Of a stretch of DNA of 64,000 nucleotides, positions 1 to 12,068 are shown piece by piece; the first letter of the stretch is position 1; each line of letters opens with the position of its first letter. The notes beneath the pieces are model-generated. The model saw only the letters and a list, made by a program, of their open reading frames with translations, searched no databases and was not told where the DNA came from. Source of the DNA: Cheilinus undulatus (Eukaryota > Chordata > Actinopteri > Labriformes > Labridae); NCBI RefSeq assembly GCF_018320785.1, contig NC_054873.1:22100196-22164195 (forward strand), written 5' to 3'. A program made the position numbers and the translations under genes.

Positions 1-17
1 ATGTGTGCCCCACTTAC

Positions 18-68
18 TTGGTTGGCCTCGACGGAGGTCCCGGGATACTCATGATTTCAGGCATTAAC
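18..68 (-). CDS. Candidate coding exon of an unidentified minus-strand gene
   Basis: Read on the minus strand, a pyrimidine-rich tract ends in a clean acceptor (CTTTCTTCAG) just before base 68, and a consensus donor GTAAGT lies at 17-12. The 51-nt exon between them has one open frame from an ATG at 64-62: MPEIMSIPGPPSRPTK, running into the donor. The protein is not recognised. It could be the first coding exon of the gene whose non-coding first exon may lie near 6694-6985. The remainder of the gene would lie to the left of the window. Splice signals are strong, but with so short an exon chance cannot be excluded. Confidence 0.4.
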
Positions 69-540
69 CTGAAGAAAGACACAGAGAAGATAAATGTCAG
101 AGAAAAAAACAAAAACAGAGTGAGTGTTAATGGATGACAGCAACAGGACAGAGGGGGAGGAGGATAAAAACACTCTCCACCAAAACAAGCATGCATTATT
201 TATCCAAAAGGGCCTTTTTTGAAGGCTGTTACATCAGATATCTTATCTTTTCTCTCACTCATTTCACTCCAATGTGGAGTCAGAGTGTAAGTTCAAAATG
301 CTATAGGTTCTTACTTAATCTATAAAACAGCCTGCTCCTCTTTGGAGTGCCAGGTGTTGGGCCTGTACTAGTGATAGTCTGGGGACTAAAGCAGACAGCA
401 GGCTGATATGCTTTGGGTAATTAAATCCTCTGTTAGAGTCTCTACATAGCTTGCAATCAAGTAATTTGGTTGTCTTTCTTTACAGCTGTCCAAGCAATCT
501 GGTAATTAGCATTGCTCCTCAGAGACAATATAATTTATGA
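69..540. other. Non-coding stretch, nothing recognised
   Basis: AT-rich sequence with no exon with paired splice signals, no RNA gene and no clear repeat. If the exon at 18-68 is real this is the 3' end of its upstream intron. Confidence 0.4.
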
Positions 541-1575
541 TAAACTAGAACGCAATGTGATATGATATGATACAATACGATACCAATCGTTATGATTCTG
601 TGGATAGTGATAATATGCAATATAATACAATATATCAAAATGTGATGGTATGATAGACACAGTACAATCCCATTAAGTATCTTACACTATGATTCAGTAC
701 CATAACACACAATACAGTACAATACAGTACAATACCATGCAATGTGATCCCATTCTTTATATAATGTGATTAACATGTAATCTTACGATAAGACACAATA
801 CTATGTGATGCAATAGGATGAGATACAATAAGACAGAAAACAGTACAATGCAAAACATATAGGTAACAGTACAGTAAGACACAATACAATACAAAAGAAT
901 ATGATATGAAAACATACAGCACGATTTCATAAATTATGACAAGTAACGGTAATAGGGTACAATATTCTTAATGACAGGAAATTATGCGGTGCAACAAGAC
1001 ATGATACGATGCAAATGATAATACGATATGGTAATATACAATACGATGTGATACGAAAGAATGTGATACGATACAGTACCTACAATATGATACGATAAAA
1101 TACTATACGATACAACACCATATGATATGAGACAACACAATGCAACACAATGACACAATATGATATGATATGATGCGATACAACCATAGGATACGATACC
1201 ATACAATATGATGTGATAAGAAACGGTGGGATACGATACAACCCGATATGCTAATATGATACAATGCGATACGATACTATACAATATGACATGCTAATAT
1301 GATACAACACGCAATACAATATAATGATGCAATACAGGCAATGTGATGCGATACAATACCACAAAACATGATGTGCAACAATATGATACAATACACTACA
1401 ATACAATGTGATATGACACAAAATGATGTGATACAATACAAAATGCTACAATGCAATACAAACCATACAATTTGATATAACATAATGTGATACAATACAA
1501 TACAATAAATACGTTACCATAATGTGAATGTGATGCAGTGTGAAAGGATACATTACAATACAGTATAATACGATT
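541..1575. repeat. Degenerate pentanucleotide satellite (ATACA/ATACG/ATATG type)
   Basis: About 1 kb built from loosely repeated 5-mers such as ATACA, ATACG, ATATG and GATAC, with frequent single-base variation. Because the unit is 5 bp, any open frame repeats a five-residue peptide. This explains the overlapping minus-strand open frames at 982-1495 rich in VSYHI-like motifs, which are not genes. The unit changes gradually along the array, so it looks like an old, decayed satellite. Confidence 0.85.
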
Positions 1576-1576
1576 T

Positions 1577-2068
1577 CTGCTGGGCCCACCTTTGGCAGAT
1601 CAAAATAATTTTTAAGCCCTTCACCCTGTAAGATTGAGAAAAGGGAAACCTTTTCTTGGGTCCAGCATCATAAGGGCAAATTGAAATGAGCAAAGACATG
1701 GTCCAGCCAAAATTTGAGCAATGATTATCTTTAATTGTAAACCTAAATACCCATCATTATTTGTTAGAGCAATAAAAATATTATTTATTGGTATGGGCCT
1801 ATTTTGTTCAATTATAATGCTGTGGGTGGGCCAGTTGAGCTGAACTGCAATGCCAAAGTTTATAGCCATGCTAGGACCTGCAACATTTTTTTTTTCAGCC
1901 AGCTCTAGAGCTAATGAAAACCAAGCCTAGAAAGCAAATGTTAGCCAGGAGGCTAACTATAATGCCACTGCTTCAATGTGCAGACATGGATATTATTAAA
2001 TGACATCAAGGGAGGGTCCACTTGGGCTTTCAGGGGCCAATCCATTTCAGTGGGTAGGCCGGTCAGCT
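1577..2068. repeat. Diverged copy of a dispersed repeat family
   Basis: It starts GCTGGGCCCACC and ends with a GGGAGGGTCC...TTTCAGGGGCC...GTGGGTAGGCC signature. The same end signature closes the repeats at 7440-8260 and 61556-62395. This copy lacks the internal minisatellite of the other two. Confidence 0.45.
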
Positions 2069-2214
2069 AATATTTTGATATGCACTAAACACACTGTCAG
2101 TCACGCAAATTGTTAAGAAATATTTTTAGAAATGATCTCAAATATTGTCTGCATACAGTACATAATACTTCTGTATTCTTCAGTGTATGACAACAAACAT
2201 GACACTTTTAGTTG

Positions 2215-2455
2215 TGTTAGTGGGGACATCCTATATGAAACGATGCGTAACTGTACAAAATCATATAATATGATATGGTTAAACAAGACACAATACAAAA
2301 CAATACGGTACAATTCTACAACACAGCATGACACAATACACCGTATGACCCAGTAAGACAGAACAAAATAGTATGAAACAGGTACAACCAATACTGTATG
2401 ACATGATACAATATAATATGATCTGGATGATCAAGATACAATGAGATATGATACC
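2215..2455. repeat. Second block of the degenerate pentamer satellite
   Basis: Same ATACA/ATATG-type units as the block at 541-1575 and separated from it by the dispersed repeat at 1577-2068. The two blocks may be one array split by insertion. Confidence 0.7.
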
Positions 2456-4655
2456 CTTTTAGTCCAAGTGGTAAAAATGTCCTGGAACTTGAATGCTTCT
2501 CTGCAGCAGGACCGGAGAACAGGCTGATGTGTAATTGTTTAAAAGACAGCTAAGACTACATTTGAGAGGTTAAACTGAATTAGAAATGACAGCTAAAACT
2601 TCCCACACCTTTGCCTCTGGGCTTTAAGGTGACTGTGACTTGTCAGTCTGAGACATGTGCTGATGATGTTATGTAATATACATCAGGCTTACAGCAAACT
2701 ATATGGCTACACACGTACTGTATCAGTCCCTGGTCTGACTGTGGACCCTACTGCGCTGTTACACAACATGGGAGTGGGCTCTGTATGACACAGGAGATAA
2801 CGGAGATAACTTTTTACCTTGTGTGACTTCTAGCCTTCATGTATTACTTAAAGCGAGTCACTAAGCTGTATTATTAATATGGGGGTTAAAGCATGGGCTG
2901 GAAGATAAGATTCTGACCCCGCTTCCCACAATAGCTGAAAACATTTAAGTGTCATTTTAGAACAATTGACAGCAATGCAAAGTAGCCATTTACCTATGAC
3001 CTGCCTTGCCTCCTCTCTGAACTATAAACCTGCTTTTGCATAAAAGCCAGCTGTAAACTCTACATACATTAACAATGTAAACAATCTAACAGGTAACAGC
3101 TGTGGTCACTCAAGCTTATCTCTCAGCGGATCATAAACACAATCGCTCTGAACAGATAATCCTCTCATATCATCTGAAACAAAGCAAGGCCAAATGACAA
3201 CTGCTCTTACAACTGGCACTTAAGTAAGAGAGTCCCTTCAGACGGTTTGTACAGATTCAATTAAGGAACTCCTCACCCTTGTTTTAGGATTAAGGGGTCA
3301 TCTAAAATATTACTAAGAAATGCAAAAGCTGTGTTTACTGTAGTTAATTCTGCACAAAAGAAAGACTTCCTCTTTCTGTCCTTATCTCTCTGGCCATTGT
3401 TTCTCTACCCTATTGTTCCCAGCTCTGCCTCGCTGCCAGTTTTCAGGAGGTGAGGTGAAGTCGGAGCAGGACGGGCTGGGTGTCATGTGTTGTCAGCCTC
3501 ATAGCAAGAGGCCCTCTGCACACCTTTTCTCCTCCTCCTCTAAGCCTGAGGTGCTCATTGTTCAATAATGACAACCCTTTATTTACATTTACTTACTGTT
3601 ACAATAATTAGCACAAAAACAGACGTGGAGAGTGCAGGGGACCTCAACAGGGATACTATTCAACCTGTTTTAAAGAAAATTACTGATAAAATCTAGTTCT
3701 TCTTTTCCTTTTTAATGGAATGAAGTGTGACAAGTGTTTATATTCATGCTACGCACTGTGACAACAAATGATTTGAGAGCAATGAGAGTGTTGGCTCAGA
3801 CTCCCTCACACAGTCTCATGTTTTAAGCCTGTGGTTTCAGTCATGTGATCTCTATTGAGGATGAAAATGACAATGGAGATGTGTGCTGAATGTAAAACAA
3901 ACACATTGGTTAACAATATAAAGCTCACTTGTAACTACGGTTTGACAGTATGTCAACTTAAAAGTCAAGATATTAAGAAATACCCATAAATCCCAGACTT
4001 TAAACATAAGCCCACATCAGTCTAAATAAAGCATTGACACCTTCAGATGTTGTTATAGAAACCAAATAAATAAATAATAGTGTCACTGGGTGATACAGAA
4101 AATCATATCACAATGTTTTTAGCTGAGTAGCATGCACAATACGTATCTCGATATTATTTTCTGTAAAGTGAAAAAACAGGTTGTTTTATACCAGGGTAAG
4201 AAACTTTGATGTGATTCTGGTAAAAATCAAACAATACTGAGCCCTGTTTGATACCACTGAAAGAAAAATAGAAGTCCGTAACACCTAAAAATGGGCTGAT
4301 TTTAATGTGTTTTCATTTGTAATTATCCAAAAATGAAGACAAACTACTACAGGCTGTCAAAACTGTGCAAAAACATTGGTAACATAACATCTCATGAGAT
4401 TGTACGATTTTTTTTTTATACTCTTAAAGACCATATGTGATCTAATATCCATTATTTAACAATAGGTGACAAAATGTGATGATGTTCAGCCAAATTTTTA
4501 ACCAAAAGAGAGAGAGAAAGGACTGTTTTGACTGTACAACACCTTAACAACAACTGGAAGAGCATTTTAACTCAGTCTTCACCAGTTACATCTACTTTTT
4601 TTGTGTTGCATCTATTTGCATTAATTTTGTGGCTATTTGCTTGGGTGTTGTGGGT
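2456..4655. other. Non-coding stretch, no gene recognised
   Basis: No exon with paired splice sites and conserved-looking frame was seen. A weak palindromic repeat-like stretch lies near 4080-4260 but cannot be assigned to a family. Confidence 0.4.
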
Positions 4656-4659
4656 ATCA

Positions 4660-5510
4660 GTGTTCATTGTGGCTTCTTGTCTGGCAAAACAGTCTGGCTA
4701 CATACCGTTCATCTCTTACAGCCACTCTCACAGACCATTCATCTGAGACGCTGTATTTCTCAAATCTGATTAAACTTGCGTTTCGGGTTAGGGTAAGGAT
4801 TCAAGTAAAGGTTAGGATTCCAAAAGTTAAAAGTCAAAATCCTGACCTCCAAAACCTGATGACAAAACATTTAACAAAGCCGAGTAAGCAGTCTGCTTAC
4901 ATTAAAAAAGCTCATCCTCCATAAAACATTCTGATGCAGCCAGTATAGCTTATGTAGCTTGGTAAGTTGAGTAAGCTTCATAGATAGCAGACCTACATAG
5001 CTAACAGAGCTCAGGCTAAGCTCTCAAAGCAGCTATGTAAGCTACATATCTGCATTATCTGTGTGGCTAAGTCAGTTTTAAGTGCATATGCTTAAGCTAA
5101 CATATAGATAACATAGCTATGTAGCTAACATAGCTAAAGAGCAGCTATGTTAGCTATATATCTACATAGCTATGTTAGCTTTGGCTTCATTTGCTAGCTA
5201 CATTGGCTTATGTAGTAACATTTCTGGCTAGTTTAGCTGTGTCAGCCATGGCTAAAGCTAAAGCAAGCCACCATTCATGTAAATATTTCTATAACTGGTC
5301 TATACATAATTAATCCTGGATTAGACTTCTGAAATGTGGTTATTCCATGAATGTAACTGCCAGACTTTGTTTATGAATAAAGTTGATTTTTTTTTTAAGA
5401 TTTATAACTGGAATTATGTTATATCAGGAAATTCCTTTCTGAATATCCGTTGTGAGAGTAGCGGTCATAAATGTACTGTCTGCAGCCAGACCCCTCTTGT
5501 GTTTTTCCCT
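4660..5510. mobile_element. Inverted-repeat element with an AGCTA-rich core, copy 1
   Basis: The left end contains CAGTCTGGCTACATACCG and later TCATCTGAGACGCTGTAT. The right end carries the inverse of the same motif (CTGTCTGCAGCCAGACCC). Between them lie a TTAGGGTAAGG-like stretch (4788-4800) and a core at about 4935-5270 made of irregular repeats of AGCTA, TAGCTAACA and GCTATGTAGC. A second copy with the same order of parts is at 32505-33150. No transposase frame is visible, so it is presumably non-autonomous. The family is not recognised. Confidence 0.6.
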
Positions 5511-5595
5511 TTTGCAAAATTGTTTGAACCTGCATTTGTCTAGGACATTCTGGCCACTGTAGTGTCCTACCTGGTCATTTTTTTGCAAATTAACA

Positions 5596-5709
5596 AGGGA
5601 TGCACATTTTTCCCAATATCCAATAAATATTTACAAAATAATTTTAGCCATTACTAATATCATACCAAGAATAATGTTGATATCATACCAAGAATAATGT
5701 GCATCCTTA
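5596..5709. mobile_element. Short DNA transposon with AGGGATGCAC termini, copy 1
   Basis: The 114-bp element begins AGGGATGCACATT and ends AATGTGCATCCTTA, an inverted pair. It is flanked by AAATTAACA on the left and AAATCAACA on the right, a 9-bp direct repeat with one mismatch. Internally it holds a duplicated 20-bp segment (ATATCATACCAAGAATAATG). Related copies are at 20140-20494 and 46867-47270. Confidence 0.6.
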
Positions 5710-6690
5710 AAATCAACATCAATGTAATGTAATGATAAAGCAATATTGTCCTACACTATGTATTACTTTAAAATGCACTGATTTAACTTAAAAACTTGGT
5801 ATCTTGCCAAGCCCTGAGTGTCACCCTGAAAGCTTATATAATTTAGAAACATTCAAGCATGCTCTGATATGATCAATCTGGACTTTGCTCCCCCTCCTGA
5901 ATAAGCATTTTGTAAGATAACAGTTATCTGATTTTATGTATATCAAGCCATGCAGCTCTTCAGCTGAATCTCTTCACACTGATATCACATCTGGTGATGA
6001 TGTTATAGGTGTGTTCTGGGTAAAACTGCTGTCTGTCTATTCTCTGAATCAGTGCAAGAGGAGAGAAAAAGACAAATGCAGGCTTGGATTTCACCAGCAG
6101 ATCCCTGTTTGTTCACATTGCACTTATGTAACCCTCTTTACACTTCAAGAAAAACAACCTAACCCACTTAATAGACTGAATCTCAAATTAGCTGAAGTTT
6201 GTCTGCTTTGTTTGTTGTTATGCAGCATATGAGGTTATATCTGCACATGCTGAACCCACATTACTCTCATAACAGAGCTGGGTGCAATCAGATATAAATG
6301 GGTGATTGCTACATGTGCATTTCTGCTTGATTAAGGCAAAACGTTTCTCTGTGAATCCTATCATGAGGAAGAAATTACATTTTTTTTTATTAAAAACAAT
6401 CATATTGTGCAGGCATTTTGTTTCTGAGACATTTCATTAGACCACAGTAAATAAATAAGAGGGATCCTCACTGCAGAGTACTACGCAGAATATAAGGTGA
6501 ATGTTCCTGCTCAGGAAGAAGATATAAAATGATAAAAGGCCAAGAAAAGTTAATGAGGAAACTTAAGGGTAAGATTTGTCATTTGGAGCAATGGTATGCT
6601 AATCTGCTGTGAATACACTTTTGCAAAGTAAGGCAGTAAGAAAGAAAGAAAACGGAAGCTAGAGAGTATCTTTTACCCTTTTAAGTAACT
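5710..6690. other. Non-coding stretch, nothing recognised
   Basis: An open frame at 5936-6232 has no splice context, compositional signature or recognisable motif, so it is not annotated as a gene. Confidence 0.4.
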
Positions 6691-6693
6691 CAC

Positions 6694-6985
6694 AGTGTTG
6701 TTTTCCGGACGGGATGCTCAAGTTGACAAACGTGGGCGATTCAGCGCCTGCAGCGTCACCCTGTCATCTCAGCCCCCAGAAAAACCACGAATGAACGATT
6801 AGAGTCCAGTTTTTGTAACACTTTGCTCTGAAGTTACAATCCCACGGTGTAAATCTGACGGTGGCAGGTGTTTGTTGCCGGTTTCCAGACACACGGTCAC
6901 TGAGGAGGCAACAACGCGGGAGCAGGTGAATGATAGGTGAGGCTGCAGGTAACTCAAGCTGGAGGGGGAGGAGCTTCACGGTGAG
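6694..6985 (-). other. Candidate non-coding first exon and promoter of a minus-strand gene
   Basis: A GC-rich, CpG-containing island in AT-rich surroundings. On the minus strand it runs leftward to a good donor GTGAGT at 6693-6688. It could be the 5' UTR exon and promoter of the gene whose coding exon may lie at 18-68, across a 6.6-kb intron. No frame with recognisable protein similarity was seen. The transcription start cannot be placed from sequence alone. Confidence 0.35.
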
Positions 6986-7439
6986 TTCACCGGGGACTAG
7001 GGTCGGTGAGTGTGAAGGTTTTATTCATATATTTTTTAGTTTGGATGCATCCCATTAGTTTTTTTTTCATCTGCCTGCAGATTCTGAGTCAGCTTTTTGG
7101 CTCTTTTGTTGCATAAATGGACCAAAACCTCTGTTATTAAGTAACCCTTGTTGTTCAATGAAAAATAAATGAATCTTAAACCTTAGTGGACTGACAACAT
7201 CCTACACTGAGCAGCTTAGTCATATTATATAATCATGGGGTGTTTTGTTACACTAAAAGTCTAGGGTACAGTATAGTTTTTCCTGACTTGTATGGCCCGT
7301 GTCCCCTTGAACTAAACCTATATCTTTACCCAATTATCTTCATCCAGTACACACTTTTCCCTTTGCAAGCAGCTGACTTGTTTGATTTGTGATTTTCTTT
7401 TTGTTTTTCAAAACTGAATTTCAAAGTAAAAGTACCAGA

Positions 7440-8260
7440 TGCTAGGGCCCAAGGTTGCCCATCATGTAAAAGGGATAGCTTTCTGAGGCCCGGCAAAATT
7501 GGGGGCTCATGGAGGTCTAAAAACCATGGTCTAGTGTAAAATTTATCTGTGACAACCATATTTTTTTAACCTGAATAACAACCACTCTTATCAAAGAATT
7601 TATTTTCCCCCCATTCATCTTGTAGCATAAAATAGCCTTTTTCAGAAACATAAAACCTTTTACCTTCTTTAGTGTTAATGTTAACAATACGGATGGGCAC
7701 AATGAACTAAACCATAAGGAAAGTTATGCCAGACATTATAGCTTAACCATGATTTGCAGGAAATAAAGTATAAAAAAGAGTACATTTAATGTAAAATTAA
7801 ATTTAAATAATGGTGAAAACAGGGAAAAACAGGAAAAATATGGTTAGAAATGGCAAAAAATTATTTTCAAAAAGCAGCAAGAGCTAGATCAAAATAGGTA
7901 AAAATTAACAAAAAGTGTCAGATATGAGTCTAAAGAGGCAATAAGAAGTAGTGAAGAAGGGGAAATAGTGCCAAAAATTGATTTCAAGTGACAAAAATGG
8001 TCGGAAAATGGAAGAAATTGGTAAAAGGGCAAAAAAGTGGCAAAGAAGGGCAAAAAGTGGTTAAAAAATAATGCATAACAATTAACAATAATTTCTACAT
8101 TAGAATCCACTGATAGTTTGACACACTTTTCAGCTCCAAAAAGAAGTAACTGTTAACCAGGATGCTACCACAATTCAGCACACATGCCCATTCTGGAGGG
8201 CCTATATGTGTTTTTCAGGGGCCCTGCCAGTTCTGTGGGCAGGCCTGCTAGGACCCCTCC
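7440..8260. repeat. Dispersed repeat carrying an internal minisatellite, copy A
   Basis: The flanks match the copy at 61556-62395: an AACCACTCTTATCAAAG segment on the left, an ACTAAACCAT segment in the middle, and CAGTTCTGTGGGCAGGCCTG at the right end. The centre (about 7800-8080) is a loose array of roughly 20-bp units of the form GGCAAAAAGTGGTTAAAAA. A minus-strand open frame of low complexity (7889-8110) is a by-product of this array. Confidence 0.6.
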
Positions 8261-10555
8261 ACTGTCCACGAAGGTGGTAAAAGCATGTAATGTTGCTCAA
8301 AACATCCACACTCACTAGCTTTCCCATCACTTTATTTAGAACAACAGAAAAGAACACAATAATTTAAAAAACAGGATTATTTTATACTGTAATTTCTTGT
8401 AGGAAAGGCTAATAGAATACAATAAGTCTCCATCTATAGCTTGTAGCACTGTGAGGTTTTTAAAAAAGTGAAATAAGACATTAAGGAGCACTAGTGTACT
8501 TATTCTACATCGTTGTAGCTGCAGGGAGAGGTTGCAGTGACTTAACCAAAGTGTGCTGAAATAAAGCAGTAAGTTTATTATTGAGCTTAGCTGCATCGCC
8601 ATTAATGCATTATTACTGACAGCACTATTATTTCATATGATTCATAGATTCATCAAAGAAATCTACGGTGTTAAGGTCCAATGCTGAAAACGACTGATCA
8701 AAAGTATGAGTGATCAGATCTTCTATCAGATAGGGTGTCTGACTTATTAAACATTGACATGGGGATAAAAAGCATGTTTAAAAATTTTTGTTGATGATTT
8801 CTGCATATATTACGAAATGTAGTAAAAAAAAAAAAACAAAATAAAAATGCATGGACAGCTATTTATGCAGATGAAGTTATGACATTGATCCATTTCCTTA
8901 GGTTTTACTCTGTGCAGAGAACCAGACTGGTCCGAGCTAGATGAAACGCACACGGTGAATGAAAGGGGAGCAACAGTATGGAACGCTGCCCAGGTTTCAG
9001 TGTCACTGCCTGCTAAGAATGACCACTCTTTGTCCAGCTGCAGAGTCCTGTTCCTGCAGAGAATCAGTTAATGCTGTTCTTCTACCTTTTATTACGTTTC
9101 TGGGTTTTACTTGAATGTTCATGCTTTAAAAAAAATGAAAGCATTATGACAGTAAAAGGCATGTTGTACACCCACTGATTTGACCAATGGTGTTTGTTGG
9201 TTGTGTTCAGCTGTTGCTCAAGCTCAGGCACTCTAAAATGTGATTTGTTATGACAGTGGTTACTTTGGAAACCTTACCACTAGGTTTGATTATTAACTTA
9301 AGCTGTCAGTGCTGAAAGATCACCTGTTTGAAGAATGAGGGTTAGGAAGTGACTCATAGTAACAAAAATGTCAGGCATAAAGTGCAGAGATTCAGTGTCT
9401 ATCTCGCATCTAATGAGTAATAATTAAGGAGTCAAAGTAGAGTGGAGCTTTTAACCTAGAATACATAGAGGTTTTAAACATGTATAGCATTACAAAATCA
9501 CTTACAGAGTAACTGGAACCACTTTATAAACCAACAGGAACATCAGCAGGTTGTTGAAAGTATACTAAAGTGTCTTCACACTCAAATAGACCTGTGAAAC
9601 TGAATCATTAAAGCCTAAAAATATCCTCCTTTTCTAGTGTATAAATCTCCACGCCACTCAGTCAAATCCATATCAAAGCAATTCTGCCCTCTACTGGAGA
9701 AGAAAGAAAAAGAAAAAAATTTTTTTTTTACTACAAATAATCCACAGAATTAAAAAAATATATCAAATGTCTGTTTTCTGAATGACAGTCATGGCTGTAA
9801 GGAGCTGTCCTTCTCATAATAAGACACTGAAAGAAAGAAATAAGGTAAAATAACCTATAATTGCTGTACATTAAACAAAAAGCTGAGTAACATTAAAAAA
9901 CTCAAACCTGAAAAATGCATCAAACTGGGGAAATCTATATGAAAGTTGTCTTGTAAGTGAATGTCATAATGTTTTTCCTTACTTTGTTTTGAAAAGTGTT
10001 TTCCTCATCAGACCTAGAGCAGATTATTCTTCTCAGGAGGAAAATTGCAAACGTGACAACATTGTACAAGGTGTACAATATCCTTGAATGAACGCTGACC
10101 ATTTTAATAATTCAAACAAGTCCTAAAGAGAACAAGGGCTTTTTTCATTCATGAACAAAAGAACAGCTCACTGCGCTCCAGCACTAAGAAACATGCGTAA
10201 GAGAGGCTAATTATGTCCACATAAAGTGTCAATCAAAACAAATGGAGCCTAAAATGTAGGCCAGCATCTTCGTGTGATGATAAAGAATGGTGTCTGTGTT
10301 TGATCCCAGAGATTGCAATTAACAGACCATCTATTGTTTGTGCTGACATGTGGTCAGATGTAGAGGAGACTGCTTAAGCTCTTACTTGTAACAGAATCTG
10401 ATAAAAGCATCCTTATCTACCATGGCCTCTTAGGTTTCATATCAAATTTCATAATGAAAAATAAAGATAGTTGAAATGACCTTGCCAGCGCTGAAAGGAG
10501 TCTATAAAAGCCACACTTAAGAGATGGACATCTGCACATATTGAGTGACAATCTA
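8261..10555. other. Intergenic or intronic stretch, nothing recognised
   Basis: AT-rich DNA without paired splice sites around a credible coding frame, and no recognisable repeat beyond short homopolymers (for example the A-run near 8823-8837). Confidence 0.4.
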
Positions 10556-12068
10556 CAGGGCTTATTAAGAAATATTTGTCCTTTTGGATGCTTTACCCTT
10601 TTATTGATTTTATAAATCAATCATGACCAATATAATTTAGCTTTTTAACAAAAAATGACCAAAAAAAAACAACTATTAAATGTCAATTAAACAATGAGGA
10701 TATGTAAGGTAAAATAAGTGATTGCATAATCATTTACCCCGTGTTAAGTCAGTATTTAGTAGATGCCCTTTTTGGCTGCAATCACAGCACTGAGTCAGTG
10801 TGGACAGGTCTCAATCAGGTTTGCACATCTGGACACTGCAGTTTTACTCCATTCTTCTTTGCAAAACTGCTCAAACTCCATCAGGTTGCATTGAGCCGGA
10901 CGGGAACAGCACTTTTCAAGTCCAGCCACAAATTCTCTATTGGATTGAGGTCTGGCCACTTCGGAACATTCCCCTTGTTGTCTTCAAACCATCTCTGTGC
11001 AGCTTTCGCTGTATGCTTTAGGTCATTGTCATGCTGAAGAATAAATCTTCTCCCAAGCTGTAGTCCTCTTGCAGACTGAATAAGAAAGTCCTCCAGGATT
11101 TTCTGCATTAATTTCACTCTCTCACTTTACTAGCCCTCAGATGCGAAGAAGCATCCCCACAGCATGATGCTTCCACCACTGTGCTTCACAGTGAGGATGG
11201 TGTGTTTGTAGTGATGTGCAGTGTTTGGTGTCCGCCGAATAGAGTGTCTTGTCTGATGGCAAAAAAGCACCATTTTGGTCTCAAAGAACTTTCTTCCACC
11301 TTAACATGGATTCTCCCACATGCCTTTTGGTAAACTCTAGTCGAGATTTTAAAATATGTTTTCTTTAACATGCCACTCTCCTGGGCAGAACCTGGGCAAC
11401 AGTTTTATGCAGTCTCTCTAATCTCAGCTGCTGAAGCTTGTAACTCCTTCAGAGTAGTCTTGATGGCCTCTCTCACAAGTCTCCTTGCACAGCCACTCAG
11501 TTTGTTAGGGTGGCCTGATCTAGGCAGATTTACTCATGTGCCATATTCCTTCCTCTTCTTGATGATGGATTTAACTGAACTCTTGGGGATGTTCAGTGCC
11601 TTGGAATTTTTTATGTATCCAACCCCTTATTTATACTTTTTAATAGCCACTTCTCTGAGTTGCTTGGAGTGTTCTTTTGTTTTCACAGTTTAATGGTAGC
11701 CAGGAAAACAGATTAACCAGTGACTGGACCTTCCAGACACAGGTGTTTTTATGTTACAGTCACTTGAGACACATTCACTGCCCTCTGGTAATCCCCATTT
11801 CACTAATTGTGAGACTACTAGCACCAATTGGCTGGACCTCTGTTGAATAAGGTCAGTCACTTTAAAAGGGGTAAATATTTATGCCTTCACCCCTGTTTCT
11901 TTGCATATTTTTATCTGACTGACGTTACTTTGTTGAAATGTTTTCACTTTGACTTTAAAGAGTTTTTTGTGTGTGTTTTGTGTATATCAAAAAGGCCAAA
12001 TTATATTGACCATGACTGACATATAAGGGTAAAACATCCAAGGGGGTGAACACTCTTTATAGGAACTG
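10556..12068 (-). mobile_element. Degenerate Tc1-like DNA transposon, near full length
   Basis: Flanked by TA dinucleotides (10554-10555 and 12069-12070). The inverted ends share the TTGGATGCTTTACCC / GGGTAAAACATCCAA core and a later ATATAATTTAG / CAAATTATATTG pair. The minus-strand frame at 10881-11117 encodes a Tc1 transposase C-terminal region with FILQHDNDLKHTAKA, WPDLNPIENLW and DLK, carrying the second catalytic D and the D/E region of the DDE triad. Upstream transposase parts (11186-11700, minus) are in different frames with stops, so the gene is dead. At 1.5 kb it has the usual Tc1 length. It is related to the shorter copy at 38802-39652. Confidence 0.85.

Noticed and set aside
982-1495. 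Overlapping minus-strand open frames rich in SYHIVSY
   Set aside because: By-product of a period-5 satellite, which gives a repeating pentapeptide in every frame.
4788-4815. Telomere-like GGGTTAGGGTAAGG
   Set aside because: Only one or two units; it is an internal part of the repeat element also seen, inverted, at 33018-33040, so not an interstitial telomere.
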